Below, in pieces: positions 9,645-18,339 of a DNA stretch of 64,000 bases; the first letter of the stretch is position 1, and each line of letters starts with the position of its first letter. The notes below the pieces were generated by a model. It saw only the letters and a program-made list of their open reading frames with translations. It did not search any database and was not told where the DNA came from. Location: the NCBI RefSeq assembly GCF_010500815.1, contig NZ_JAAAMG010000010.1:123796-187795 (forward strand), read 5' to 3'. Source of the DNA: Jiella pacifica. GTDB taxonomy: Bacteria > Pseudomonadota > Alphaproteobacteria > Rhizobiales > Rhizobiaceae. The position numbers and the translations under genes are program-made.

Positions 9645-10265
9645 TCACATTGTCGGCGTCTCCTCCACGCCAAGACTTCGCGTGACCATCTTCACGTAGA
9701 TCTCTGCCACCGCTTCGCGCGACAATCGGCCGCCGTCACGATACCAGGTGGTCACCCCAGTCAGCATCGCGATCAGCCCCATCGCCTGGACCGGTACATC
9801 CGTAATCGCGAAAACGCCGAGCCTTTGCCCTGCCTCGAGGATTCGACGCAGACGCTCCTCATAGGCGCGCCGGAGTTCCTTCACGCGGGCAAGCCCCTCC
9901 GGCTCCAGGCTTCTCAGTTCCATATATGCGATGAAGACATCGTCTGGCTGCGACAGGTGGTAGAGCACGTGAAATCGCACGAACTGGCCAAGCCGCTGGC
10001 GAGGATTCCCCCCCTTCGGCACCGCGGCATCGAGCGCGACGAGAAGCGCACGCATGTGCCCTTCCATCAGATGCACCAAGAGCGCCTGCTTGCTCCCGAA
10101 GTGATTGTAGATGCCGCCTTGGCGGATCCCCACCCGCTCGGCGATCTCGCGCATGGATACGGCCGGATAGCCCCGCTCGGCGAACAGGCTGAGCGCGACG
10201 CGCGCGATCGCCTGTTTCGTGCTGGCCTTTGGCGGGCCGGAAATGATCGCCTCACTCTTCAGCAT
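9645..10265 (-). CDS. TetR family regulator, probable regulator of the liu operon
   Basis: A 206-residue TetR protein. The N-terminal helix-turn-helix covers about residues 15-60 ([25 protein letters not shown]), and the all-helical C-terminal half should bind the effector. Start at 10265 (MLKSEAII) has GGAAG 5 bases upstream; the longer start at 10292 would run through a 20-bp palindrome that looks like its operator. The gene is first in the liu operon, 49 bases before liuA. TetR-type liu regulators (LiuQ) are known in proteobacteria, with acyl-CoA intermediates as likely effectors; calling this one LiuQ is inference. Confidence 0.88.
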   Translation of the reverse strand: MLKSEAIISGPPKASTKQAIARVALSLFAERGYPAVSMREIAERVGIRQGGIYNHFGSKQALLVHLMEGHMRALLVALDAAVPKGGNPRQRLGQFVRFHVLYHLSQPDDVFIAYMELRSLEPEGLARVKELRRAYEERLRRILEAGQRLGVFAITDVPVQAMGLIAMLTGVTTWYRDGGRLSREAVAEIYVKMVTRSLGVEETPTM

Positions 10266-10276
10266 GGACACTTCCA

Positions 10277-10296
10277 GTGCATGAACGATCATTCAC
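10277..10296. promoter_or_regulatory. 20-bp imperfect palindrome upstream of the TetR gene
   Basis: The sequence GTGCATGAACGATCATTCAC pairs with its own reverse complement at 16 of 20 positions. The core TGAATGATCGTTCA resembles operators of TetR-type fatty-acid and acyl-CoA regulators. It ends 11 bases before the chosen start of the TetR gene, a good place for autoregulation and control of the whole liu operon. A half-site (TGAATGA) also occurs in the gap between liuC and the LivG-like gene, near 2080. Confidence 0.5.
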
Positions 10297-10448
10297 TAGC
10301 GTAGATTTTCTCTCCATGCAATCTGAAAGCAAGAGCGCACCCAGATCGCCGCCAATCACATTTGGTTCGACATGACGCTCGCCAGCGGGCCCTTCCACGG
10401 TTCAACCGCCCGGGCGCGGAGATCGACAACACGGTCGTCCACAACTGA

Positions 10449-10656
10449 TCGCGACAGGGCATAATGGGAGGTGCGAAGCCGCACGATGACGGCATCAGCG
10501 CCCTCTCCGAAACCGACTTCGCCGAGGACCTCAAGAAAATCGATGTGGCGACCGTGATTATTTACGGCAGCGGATCAGATCTTACCGATCGGCGATGCCG
10601 CGAAGCTGTCGGAAGAGTTCGTCAAGGATGCCGAACTCAGGATCTACGAGGGCTGA
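10449..10656 (+). pseudogene. Remnant of an alpha/beta hydrolase (chloroperoxidase type), C-terminal part
   Basis: The reading RQGIMGGAKPHDDGI then SETDFAEDLKKIDVATVII matches the region before the catalytic Asp in non-haem chloroperoxidase/esterase proteins. After IIYG the frame breaks; continuing one frame over gives DQILPIGDAAKLSEEF and VKDAELRIYEG, then stop at 10654. So two bases appear lost around 10565-10580, and the first two thirds of the gene and the C-terminal catalytic His are missing. This is a dead fragment. The open frame running on to 10952 is an artefact of the shift. Confidence 0.6.
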
Positions 10657-10816
10657 TGACGATCCGTGCCGTCATCGTGAACCCGGACAATGTTGGCCTT
10701 CTTCCAGAAGACATCCTGATCCGCCGGAGATTCGATAGGCCGTCGATCCCCAAACCGTTGCCGGCAAGAACTTGCGATAAGAGCCTTTTTGCAGGACTCC
10801 CTCTTATCGCCGGCCG

Positions 10817-10921
10817 TCAGATCAGACCGACGGCCACCTTCACCGGCACGAGCGGCATGTTGCGCAGCCGGACGCCAATGGCGTCGGCAAGAGCGTTGGC
10901 CAGGGCCACGCCCGCAGGTCC
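10817..10921 (-). pseudogene. C-terminal fragment of a xanthine/isoquinoline dehydrogenase-type molybdopterin subunit
   Basis: Read on the minus strand the stretch gives GPAGVALANALADAIGVRLR then NMPLVPVKV before a stop. It resembles the last 35 residues of xanthine dehydrogenase-family molybdopterin-binding subunits (pattern P-x-V-A-N-A-L-A-x-A-x-G-x-R-x-R-x-L-P). Nothing upstream continues the homology. With the hydrolase remnant it shows that 10297-11169 is a graveyard of gene ends. The rest of that stretch holds nothing I can recognise. Confidence 0.45.
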
Positions 10922-11169
10922 CTGCGCGGCTGTCCGTCGTCAGGGAATTTAGCGTAGAAGTGGGCGACGATTTGAGGAGGGACGGCCACGTCTGAGATTG
11001 ACGTTTAGGCGGCGATCCGCACCTGTCTGCGCTCACCACGACCATCATCACCATGTACATCTTTGACTGGCATAGGTTGCCCCATCGAACCGGTATTGAT
11101 TCGATGATCTCGCTCCCGCGGCCATCCGCCGCTGGGATCAACTCATCCTGAGTCCGCATCCGATCCAAC

Positions 11170-12045
11170 TCAGAATCTCACGCTCCATTGGAAATCACGC
11201 GTTTCTCCCGCGGGCAGAACCAGAATGCCCGGCTTTTCCAGGAACTCGCCGTCCCAGTCGACGTCGCTCGCCATGCCGTACCAAGGCTCGATACAGATGA
11301 ACGGCGCCCCGCCAGGCTTCGACCAGATGCCGAGATCCTTGAAACCGTTCCAGGCGACGGTCAGCGAGGCTGCGGAGTCGCCAGCGGTGTCGAGAGCGGA
11401 AAAGGTCACCTGCCGGCTCGCGACCCCCGGCATCACCAGAGCATCCTTGGCGAATAGGCTTTCCGACAGCTTCAGCTGGCGTCCGTCGAAAGGCAGGGGT
11501 TTATCTTTCCCAAGAAGACCGCCGACGACCGACCTTGCGCTTCCGGTCTCCTGCGTCTCGAAGGCGACGACATGATCGTCCTTCGAAATGCCGGTCATGA
11601 GCGGCCAACGGAAGGCCGGATGCGCGCCGACGCCACAGGGAAGCGGGCCGTCGCCGGGATTGGTCACTCTCGTGGTCACGGTGAGGACGTCATCCGCAAC
11701 GGCGTAGATGAGTTCGAGGCGAAACGGGAAGGGAAATGACTGGCGCGTCTCGGGGGAATCAGCAAGGCGCAGGACTACCCGGTCGGGGCTGCGCTCCGAC
11801 CACTCAAACTGGCTGTCGCGGGCGAAACCGTGCTGCCCGAGCGCATAGGATTTCCCGTCGTGTCGCAGCGTGTCGTCGCGAAGCCTCCCGACGGTCGGAA
11901 ACAGGACCGGCGCATGGCGCGGCCATTCGGGACCGGCCTGCCACAGCATCTCGTTTCCCGCCGCATCGCGCAGGCTGACGAGTTCCGCTCCCCTGGCGCT
12001 CACTTCGGCGCTGATGCCGGCGGTGGTAATCCGATGGCTGTCCAT
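11170..12045 (-). CDS. Aldose 1-epimerase family protein
   Basis: A 291-residue galactose-mutarotase-fold protein, most like the bacterial YeaD/LacX group that acts on hexoses or hexose phosphates. Typical features are the early RGAELVSLRDAAGNEMLW segment, the QHGFARDSQFEW block with the catalytic His, and GVGAHPAFRWPL with the second His. The C-terminal IEPWYGMASDVDW stretch is also conserved. Start at 12045 (MDSHRITT) follows AGGAAA at about 9 bases; the frame extends 48 codons upstream without similarity. It lies 170 bases downstream of nagA on the same strand and may serve the same sugar locus. Confidence 0.85.
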   Translation of the reverse strand: MDSHRITTAGISAEVSARGAELVSLRDAAGNEMLWQAGPEWPRHAPVLFPTVGRLRDDTLRHDGKSYALGQHGFARDSQFEWSERSPDRVVLRLADSPETRQSFPFPFRLELIYAVADDVLTVTTRVTNPGDGPLPCGVGAHPAFRWPLMTGISKDDHVVAFETQETGSARSVVGGLLGKDKPLPFDGRQLKLSESLFAKDALVMPGVASRQVTFSALDTAGDSAASLTVAWNGFKDLGIWSKPGGAPFICIEPWYGMASDVDWDGEFLEKPGILVLPAGETRDFQWSVRF

Positions 12046-12218
12046 GCGGTTGGTTTCCTTTCCGGCTTCTCCATCACAGGAAGGCATGCCCCGGAGGGGC
12101 GACCGGATCAAGGAAATCTCGCAGCCAGGACGACAGTCGCCGCCCAGGCTGGCGATGACAGATGACGTCCCCGACGGTCGGCGAAACATTCCCTCGAACT
12201 TCCGGCGGCCCTATCCTC

Positions 12219-13223
12219 TCAGGCTGCGTCCCAGCCATCGAAGGTCGGCTCCAGCGCCGAATTCCAACGAAGACGGCCGGCATCGAGATGCAGCCCGTAA
12301 TGTCCAACGGGACGGGCCAGCGCATGTCTGGGGTTGGCGGAGGCCATCATGATCGCATCATCGAGGGAGGCGACGTTCCAGGCGCTGACATTGCGAACCG
12401 CCTGGTCGAGGCAGAGCGCCGAGCCGGCGAGATTTGGCCGACCAGGTTGGCGGACGGCGCCCTCCGCCGTGCGCTCCACCTCCATTCCCGCAAAGCGATA
12501 GGTCCCGGCGGGCGCGGCCGCCGCGACGACGGCGTCGGTGACAAGGATGGACTGGCTCGTCCCCTTCAGCGCGACGATCGCGGCAAGCGCCTGGGGCGAC
12601 ATGTGGTGGCCGTCGGCGATCAGGCAGGCATCGAGCCGCCGTTCGGCGAGCTGTGCCAAGAGCGTGTTCTCGAGCTTGGCGAGTTGGTGCGGAAGCCCGT
12701 TGCCGAGATGGGTCGAGAGGCTGGTGCCGGCGTCGGCCGCACGGCGCACCGTCTCGAAATCGGCGGCCGAATGGCCGATCGCCGTGACCTTTCCGCGTTT
12801 CGTCATCTCCCCGACGAAGGCGATCGCGCCCTGCCTTTCCGGGGCGTGCGTCACGAGAAGGATCGGCCGGTGAAGACCAACTTCGAGGTCCGTCACGAGC
12901 GCGATATCCGGATCGCCCATGGCGGCGGCCGGATGGCATCCGGCATAGCCGGGGGAATCGTTCAGGAACGGCCCCTCGAGATGATATCCGGCCACCATGC
13001 GCCGGCCGAGGCGGCTACCTTCGACGGCCGCGTCGAGTGCGCGGAAACGCTCGCGCAGTTCGTCCGGCCGGGCGGTGATGATCGTCGGAAGGCAGCCCGT
13101 CACCCCGTGCGACAGCATAGCCTCGAGCGCGACATCGACATCGCCCGGGCGGATGCCGGGATCGTTGAAATCGACCCCGGCATAGCCATTCACCTGAAGG
13201 TCGAAGAGGCCGTCCGAAAGCAC
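12219..13223 (-). CDS. nagA: N-acetylglucosamine-6-phosphate deacetylase (short form)
   Basis: A 334-residue amidohydrolase. It should hydrolyse GlcNAc-6-P, or a related N-acetyl sugar phosphate, to the amino sugar and acetate. Motifs: FDLQVNGYAGVDFND at the very start, the metal-ligand segment YHLEGPF, IGHSAADFE, the STHLGNGLP block and VTDAV with the catalytic Asp. The protein is about 45 residues shorter than E. coli NagA because the N-terminal beta-sandwich strand set is missing: the barrel begins at residue 5. No better start exists upstream, since NagB ends 9 bases away. Coupled to NagB on the same strand. Confidence 0.88.
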   Translation of the reverse strand: MLSDGLFDLQVNGYAGVDFNDPGIRPGDVDVALEAMLSHGVTGCLPTIITARPDELRERFRALDAAVEGSRLGRRMVAGYHLEGPFLNDSPGYAGCHPAAAMGDPDIALVTDLEVGLHRPILLVTHAPERQGAIAFVGEMTKRGKVTAIGHSAADFETVRRAADAGTSLSTHLGNGLPHQLAKLENTLLAQLAERRLDACLIADGHHMSPQALAAIVALKGTSQSILVTDAVVAAAAPAGTYRFAGMEVERTAEGAVRQPGRPNLAGSALCLDQAVRNVSAWNVASLDDAIMMASANPRHALARPVGHYGLHLDAGRLRWNSALEPTFDGWDAA

Positions 13224-13232
13224 CGACGTCTC

Positions 13233-13979
13233 CTATCTCTTGTGATCAGCCAGCAGGCTGGCTGAAGCCCGGTCGAGATGAAGGCTCGCGGCCGGATGGC
13301 GCTGCAGGATCGAAGCGGGCGCCTCGGGCGAGACACTCCCCTCCACGGCGCGCACCACCGCGGCCGCCTTGCGCTCGTCCGGAACCGACAGGACGATCTG
13401 CTTCGCCTTCATGATCTGCCTGATGCTCATCGACACCGCTTTGCGCGGCACGTCGTCGAAGGTGGGAAACCATCCCTCCCCGAGTTGCTGGCGGCGGCAC
13501 GCCTCGTCGAGATCGACGAGAATATAGGGACGCTCGACGTCGAAATCGGCCGGCGGGTCGTTGAACGCCAGGTGGCAGTTCTCGCCGATCCCGGCGAAGC
13601 ATACGTCTACGGTCTCGGCGCCGAGGCGACTGTTCAGCCGGCCGATTTCGGCGTCGATGTCGTCCGCGTCCCCGTCGACCGCCACGAACTCCTTCAGGCC
13701 CGGGACCTTGTCGACGAACCGCTCCTGCAGATAGCGCCTGAAGCTCGCGGGGTGCTCGATCCCAAGCCCGACATATTCGTCGAGATGAAAGACCGTCACC
13801 TTCGACCAGTCGATCTCCGCCCGGATCAGCTCCGCCAGCATGGCCAACTGGCTAGCCCCGGTCGCCAGCACCACCACGGCGCGGCCGTTCTCGGCAATGG
13901 CGGCGGATACGGCCGCGGCGCCTTCGCGCGCTGCCGCCTCCCCAAGCGCTTTGCCGTCGGCATGCACTGTCAACTGCAT
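13233..13979 (-). CDS. nagB: Glucosamine-6-phosphate deaminase
   Basis: A 248-residue sugar-phosphate isomerase of the NagB/6-phosphogluconolactonase family that converts glucosamine-6-P to fructose-6-P and ammonia. The phosphate loop [10 protein letters not shown] (about 39-48), FHLDEYVGL with the catalytic Asp, and [14 protein letters not shown] are clear. The spacing GIGENCH replaces the commoner GIGxDGH, so this is a divergent NagB. A ribosome site AAGGAG lies 6 bases before the ATG. It leads a nagB-nagA unit that diverges from the TRAP transporter genes, so the two halves probably share a repressor. Confidence 0.85.
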   Translation of the reverse strand: MQLTVHADGKALGEAAAREGAAAVSAAIAENGRAVVVLATGASQLAMLAELIRAEIDWSKVTVFHLDEYVGLGIEHPASFRRYLQERFVDKVPGLKEFVAVDGDADDIDAEIGRLNSRLGAETVDVCFAGIGENCHLAFNDPPADFDVERPYILVDLDEACRRQQLGEGWFPTFDDVPRKAVSMSIRQIMKAKQIVLSVPDERKAAAVVRAVEGSVSPEAPASILQRHPAASLHLDRASASLLADHKR

Positions 13980-14012
13980 GGACGTCTCCTTTTCAAACCT
14001 CTTCGTTCAGAA

Positions 14013-14042
14013 CTTCTAGGAAATTGGAGTTGCCCAGGTCAA
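14013..14042 (-). promoter_or_regulatory. nagB: Candidate promoter of nagB-nagA
   Basis: On the minus strand TTGACC (14042-14037) and TAGAAG (14018-14013) are separated by 18 bases, followed by about 30 bases to the nagB ATG. The -35 is good and the -10 is weak, which would fit a regulated promoter. Confidence 0.35.
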
Positions 14043-14070
14043 TGGCTCTTCCATGATGGTTTCATATTTT

Positions 14071-14123
14071 CGAACACAATTCGTTTTTAAACGCTTGACG
14101 ACGGCGCCGCCTCTCGGAATACT
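14071..14123 (+). promoter_or_regulatory. TRAP operon promoter with adjoining operator-like palindrome
   Basis: TTGACG (14095-14100) and AATACT (14118-14123) are spaced by exactly 17 bases, about 30 bases before the dctP start. Directly against the -35 lies CGTTTTTAAACG (14082-14093), a palindrome with 5-base arms, preceded by CGAA-N5-TTCG (14071-14083). AT-rich palindromes of this kind suit a ROK repressor, and the ROK gene closes this operon. The site could also control the divergent nagB promoter 30-60 bases away. Confidence 0.55.
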
Positions 14124-14154
14124 CCCCTTGTCCAACCGAAGGGAAGCCCCGATC

Positions 14155-15123
14155 ATGAAGCTCCACACCGCGTTGCTCACCGCAGGCGTCTGCCTCTCGT
14201 TCTTCTCGCAGTCGGCCTACGCGCAAACGGTCTTGCGCCTTGCGGAAAACCAGCCGGAGACGAACCCGGTCACCGTGGCCATGCACCGCTTCGCTGACCT
14301 CGTGAAGGACTACACGGACGGCGCCGTCGTGGTCGAAGTCTTCTCCGGAGCTCAGCTTGGTCAGGAACCAGAGACGATCGAACAGGCTCAGGCCGGCGTC
14401 GTCGACCTTGCCCGCGTGAATTCGGTGGTGATGGCGAATGTCAGTGCGTCGATGGGCGTCTTCACGCTTCCCTACATCTTCAGCGGCTGGGATCAGAAAT
14501 ACGCGGTGCTCGACGGCGAAGTCGGCAAACAAGTGCTCGACGATCTCGGCGACGTCGGTCTCGTCGGCTTCGACTACATGGATGCCGGCACGCGGTCCTT
14601 CTATACAGTGAAGGGCAAGCCGGTCACCAAGCTGGAGGATCTGAAAGGATTGAAGATCCGGGTCCAGCCGGCGCCGATCTCGATCCGCATGGTCGAGCTT
14701 CTTGGCGCGGTCCCCACGCCGATGAACTACGGCGAGGTCTATTCCAGCCTGCAGACGGGGGTAATCGACGGCGCCGAGAACGACTATGTCAGCTACCAGA
14801 CGTCCGGCCATTACGAAGTCGCGCCGAACTATGTGGAAGACGGACATCTCAGCCCGCCGGCGCTCCTGGTGATGAACAAGGCTCGCTTCGACGCCTTGCC
14901 TGAGGACCAACAGGAGGCGATCCGCAAGGCCGGCCGCGAAGCCGCCCTTTACGAGCGCAAGATCATGCGCGAAGCCAACGATGAGGCGCGGGCCGCGGTC
15001 GAAAAGGCCGGCGCAAAGGTCACCGAAGTGGACAATGCACCCTTCCAGGCCGCGGTGCAGCCGATCTACGCGGAATTCCCCGATCTTCAGCCACTGATCG
15101 AGAAGATCAAGGCGGTCAAGTAA
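14155..15123 (+). CDS. dctP: TRAP transporter solute-binding protein (DctP family)
   Basis: A 322-residue periplasmic binding protein with a cleaved signal peptide (first 22 residues, ending SAYAQ). The DctP-fold core is clear: LADLVKDYTDG-type helix, then GLKIRVQPAPISIRMVELLG. The Arg in KIRVQ is the residue that usually clamps the ligand carboxylate, so the solute is probably an acid. The YSSLQTGVIDGAEN motif is canonical. It is followed 7 bases later by dctQ. Next to NagA/NagB and a ROK repressor, I infer a sugar acid or N-acylated amino-sugar acid as solute; sialic-acid binding is possible, but no nanA/nanE is present here. Confidence 0.9.
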   Translation: MKLHTALLTAGVCLSFFSQSAYAQTVLRLAENQPETNPVTVAMHRFADLVKDYTDGAVVVEVFSGAQLGQEPETIEQAQAGVVDLARVNSVVMANVSASMGVFTLPYIFSGWDQKYAVLDGEVGKQVLDDLGDVGLVGFDYMDAGTRSFYTVKGKPVTKLEDLKGLKIRVQPAPISIRMVELLGAVPTPMNYGEVYSSLQTGVIDGAENDYVSYQTSGHYEVAPNYVEDGHLSPPALLVMNKARFDALPEDQQEAIRKAGREAALYERKIMREANDEARAAVEKAGAKVTEVDNAPFQAAVQPIYAEFPDLQPLIEKIKAVK

Positions 15124-15130
15124 GGCTTTC

Positions 15131-15676
15131 ATGTCTCATCGTGGGGGGGAAAGAGCCGAGTTGAACTGGCAGCGGGGCATCAGGCGAGGAGCAGACGCGG
15201 TGAACATGGCCGCCAGTTGGCTCTGCCACTTCCTCCTCGTGATCATCACGACGGTGATCTGTCTGCAGGTGTTCCTGCGCTTCGTTCTCAACGATCCGAC
15301 AAGCTGGTCCGAGGAGGTCGCGCTCCTCTGCCTCATCTGGTTCGGGCTCATCGCCATCGCCATCGGCATCCGCCGGCACGAGCATGTCGCGATATCCTTC
15401 TTCCGCGACATCCTGCCGGCGCCGCTGGCGACTGCTCTCGACTATCTCGCACAGGTCCTGATGGCGATCTTCATGCTAGCCGTACTGGTCTATGGACGCG
15501 ATCTCGTCGCCCTCGCGGGACAGCAGATCCTTCCGGCCTCGGGTCTGCCAAAGTATTGGCTCTACGTGCCGACGCTGGCGGGCGGCCTTCTCGGCTTCAT
15601 GAACGCCCTGGTCAACATCGCCCTTCGGGACGTCGTCGATCCCAACTTCGCGGTCGAGGGTCCCCATGCCGATTGA
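15131..15676 (+). CDS. dctQ: TRAP transporter small permease (DctQ)
   Basis: A 181-residue membrane protein with four predicted transmembrane helices (about residues 30-50, 64-82, 100-120 and 145-163). The DctQ hallmark is the QVFLRFVLNDPTSWSEEVA segment after helix one. It partners DctM to form the sodium-coupled carrier. It starts 7 bases after dctP and overlaps dctM by 11 bases. The N-terminus is slightly longer than average; a later GTG at 15200 could be an alternative start. Confidence 0.9.
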   Translation: MSHRGGERAELNWQRGIRRGADAVNMAASWLCHFLLVIITTVICLQVFLRFVLNDPTSWSEEVALLCLIWFGLIAIAIGIRRHEHVAISFFRDILPAPLATALDYLAQVLMAIFMLAVLVYGRDLVALAGQQILPASGLPKYWLYVPTLAGGLLGFMNALVNIALRDVVDPNFAVEGPHAD

Positions 15677-16958
15677 CTTCATCGGCATCGCCCTTCTCCT
15701 CGGCGGTTTCCTGGCGCTGATGTTCCTTCGGGTTCCGATCGCCTTCGCACTCGGACTGTCCTCGCTGGCAACGGTCTTCTATCTTGGCCTGCCCCCGCTG
15801 ATGATCGCGCAGCGCATGGTCAACGGGCTCAACAGCTTCACCTTCCTGGCAGTGCCATTCTTCATCCTCGTCGGCAACATCATGACCGAGGGGGGCATCT
15901 CCGACCGACTGGTCAAGCTCGCGGACGTTCTGGTCGGCCGGCTGCGCGGCGGCCTCGCCCAGGGCAACGTCGTGGCGAGCACCATGTTCGGCGGCATCTC
16001 CGGATCCTCCGTCGCGGACGTCGCCTCGATCGGCTCCTTCCTGATCCCGGCGATGACGCGCAACGGCTATCCGGCCGGCTATTCGGTCGCCGTGACCGTC
16101 ACTTCGTCTGTCCAGGGCGTGCTGATCCCGCCCAGCCAGAACATGATCTTCTACGCGCTGGCCGCCGGCGGTCTGCCGATCAGCACGCTGTTCATCGCCG
16201 GCTACGTCCCCGGATTCCTGCTCGGCCTGTCGCTGATGGTGATCTGCTGGATCATGGCGGTTCGGCATGGTCACCCGACCGGCGAGCGCTACGAGACGAG
16301 GGAGGCTCTCCGCGTCGCGGCCAATGCCCTGGTGGGCCTGTTCACGATCGTCATCATCATCGGCGGAATTCTGACCGGCGTCTTCACTGCAACGGAGTCC
16401 GCGGCCGTCGCGGTCGTCTACGCGCTTCTGGCGACGGGGCTCTTCTACAGGACCCTTAACCGCGCGGCGGTCGGGCGGATCTTCGCGACGACGCTGACGA
16501 CGCTCGCCATCGTCACCGCCATCATCATGACCTCGTCGGCCTTCGGCTTCCTGCTTTCTTATCTGCGGGTTCCGGCGCTGCTTGCCGACGGCATCTTCGC
16601 CATCTCGGATAACAAGATCTTCGTCCTATTGGCGATCAACGTCCTGCTCCTGATCCTCGGCATGCTGATGGACATGGGCGTGTTGATCCTGATCCTCACG
16701 CCGATCCTTCTCCCGATCGCGACCAAGGTCGGGGTCGACCCGATCCAGTTCGGCATCATCCTGATCCTCAACCTCGGCATCGGACTCTGCACTCCGCCCG
16801 TCGGCACCTCGCTCCTCGTCGGCTGCGGCATCGCACGCCTGCCCCTGGAAAGGGCGACGAAGAGCCTCCTGCCCTTCTATGCGGCGATGGTCGTCGTCCT
16901 CCTCCTCGTGACCTACATTCCGGCGCTCTCTCTGACCCTTCCGACATGGTTCAAGTAG
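15666..16958 (+). CDS. dctM: TRAP transporter large permease (DctM)
   Basis: A 430-residue polytopic membrane protein of about 12-13 helices, the substrate- and sodium-translocating subunit. The conserved PFFILVGNIMTEGGISDRL region, the GGISGSSVADVASIGS loop and PSQNMIFYA are clear DctM signatures, as is the repeat near the C-terminus (GIGLCTPPVGTSLLVG). It overlaps dctQ and is followed after 3 bases by the ROK regulator, so regulator and transporter share a transcript. Confidence 0.93.
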   Translation: MPIDFIGIALLLGGFLALMFLRVPIAFALGLSSLATVFYLGLPPLMIAQRMVNGLNSFTFLAVPFFILVGNIMTEGGISDRLVKLADVLVGRLRGGLAQGNVVASTMFGGISGSSVADVASIGSFLIPAMTRNGYPAGYSVAVTVTSSVQGVLIPPSQNMIFYALAAGGLPISTLFIAGYVPGFLLGLSLMVICWIMAVRHGHPTGERYETREALRVAANALVGLFTIVIIIGGILTGVFTATESAAVAVVYALLATGLFYRTLNRAAVGRIFATTLTTLAIVTAIIMTSSAFGFLLSYLRVPALLADGIFAISDNKIFVLLAINVLLLILGMLMDMGVLILILTPILLPIATKVGVDPIQFGIILILNLGIGLCTPPVGTSLLVGCGIARLPLERATKSLLPFYAAMVVVLLLVTYIPALSLTLPTWFK

Positions 16959-16961
16959 ACG

Positions 16962-18164
16962 ATGCTTTCCGGTTCCGAGACGCAGCGCACGCGTGACCTG
17001 CGGGCCGTGCTCGAGCTCGTGCGCACGGGCAAGGCCACGACCCGCGGCGAGATTATTGAGCACCTCAATCTTCGCTCCACCACCGTCTCGGAACTCGTCG
17101 GCGAAATGGTCGAGGCCGATCTCCTGCGAGAGAGTATCGTCAAGCAACGTGGTCGCGGCCGGCCCGCTGCCTTCCTGACCTACAACACCCAGCGCTTCGG
17201 CGTGGTCTTCATGCAGGTCGCAAGCCGCAGCATCGTCGCCAAATCCGTCGACATGGCCGGCCGCGTCGTGGCCGAAGTCCAGGCCGCGCCGCCCGCCGAG
17301 ACGGGCAACGAGGAGATGGCAGCTGCACTCCGGCGCCTTGCAGCGGAAGCGTTGGGACGCTTTCCCGCCGGAGTCGAAGTCGTCGCCGTCGTCTGCTCCT
17401 TTTCTGGGCTGCTCGACGCGCCGCGGAAGCTCTGGTGCTTCTCCTCACGCTGGCCGAACGTCAGCAATCTCGATGTCGGTGAAGTGCTGGGCAGCCTCGG
17501 CAAGGACGTGGTGCTCGTTCGCAACCTCGACGCCGAGCTCGCCGGCCGGCTGGCAAACACCGAAAAGCGACGCGAGGAGAGCGTCCTTCTGCTGCACTGG
17601 GGTTATGGCATCGGTGCCGCCTATTACACCGAGGGCGCGATCGTGAACCGTCTGCGCGGCCGGTTCTGCGAGATCGGGCATTGGAGTCTCGGCAATATGC
17701 GCGGCGCCAAATGCACCTGCGGAAACACCGACTGCCTTGAGACGGTGGCGGCGCTCTGGTCGCTCGGCCCGAAGATCAGATCCGTCTACCCGGACATTCC
17801 GCTCGACGAGGACGCGTTCGGCCCCATGGCCGAGCGGATGAAGCTCGTGGACGTACCGTCCATTGCCGAGGCGACACGTGAGGTGGTCCGTCTGACCGGA
17901 AACCTGTCGCGGCTGCTTTTTCCCGACAGGATCATCCTCACCGGGCCATTCGTGCGGAACCCGGACATCTTCCACCGCTTCGTGGTTGCCCTCGAGGCTG
18001 CCCCCGTGCTGCGGGGCCTCGACCGAACGATCGTCACCTCGGGCGAGCAGGGCTCGGGCCATGAGCTTTCGGGCGCCGTCGAGCCGGTGTTCGAAGCGGC
18101 ATGTGACAAGCTCTTGAGAGGCGGGGATGAAAGCGAAGCGGTTCTGCGGCTCGATGCGAGATAA
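16962..18164 (+). CDS. ROK family transcriptional regulator
   Basis: A 400-residue protein. Residues about 5-70 form a winged helix-turn-helix (GKATTRGEIIEHLNLRSTTV); the rest is a ROK sugar-binding fold. The zinc motif CTCGNTDCLE and the EIGHW segment with the zinc-ligand His are intact. Because a DNA-binding domain is present, I call it a NagC/XylR-type repressor rather than a kinase. The kinase catalytic loop is altered (RNLDAELAG where kinases have D-x-N), which also argues against activity. It is cotranscribed with dctPQM and likely acts on the palindromes at 14071-14093. Confidence 0.88.
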   Translation: MLSGSETQRTRDLRAVLELVRTGKATTRGEIIEHLNLRSTTVSELVGEMVEADLLRESIVKQRGRGRPAAFLTYNTQRFGVVFMQVASRSIVAKSVDMAGRVVAEVQAAPPAETGNEEMAAALRRLAAEALGRFPAGVEVVAVVCSFSGLLDAPRKLWCFSSRWPNVSNLDVGEVLGSLGKDVVLVRNLDAELAGRLANTEKRREESVLLLHWGYGIGAAYYTEGAIVNRLRGRFCEIGHWSLGNMRGAKCTCGNTDCLETVAALWSLGPKIRSVYPDIPLDEDAFGPMAERMKLVDVPSIAEATREVVRLTGNLSRLLFPDRIILTGPFVRNPDIFHRFVVALEAAPVLRGLDRTIVTSGEQGSGHELSGAVEPVFEAACDKLLRGGDESEAVLRLDAR

Positions 18165-18339
18165 CGGTTGACGAGAGTGGCTGTCTTGCTGGCGCGTTTC
18201 GTGAGTCTTTGAGCAAGGGTCCTCACGCGTCAACGGTGACGGTTGCCATGCCGGCTCAGGTCCTGACGAACCTGGAGAGTCTGCAATGCCCCATCCCGGC
18301 CGCTGATCCGCGATGGCGAGAACTCCCGAAGCGGCCCTT

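Noticed and set aside
10464..10952. A 162-codon gene reading
   Set aside because: Only the first third has hydrolase similarity; the rest is out of frame after a two-base loss, so it was listed as a pseudogene remnant.
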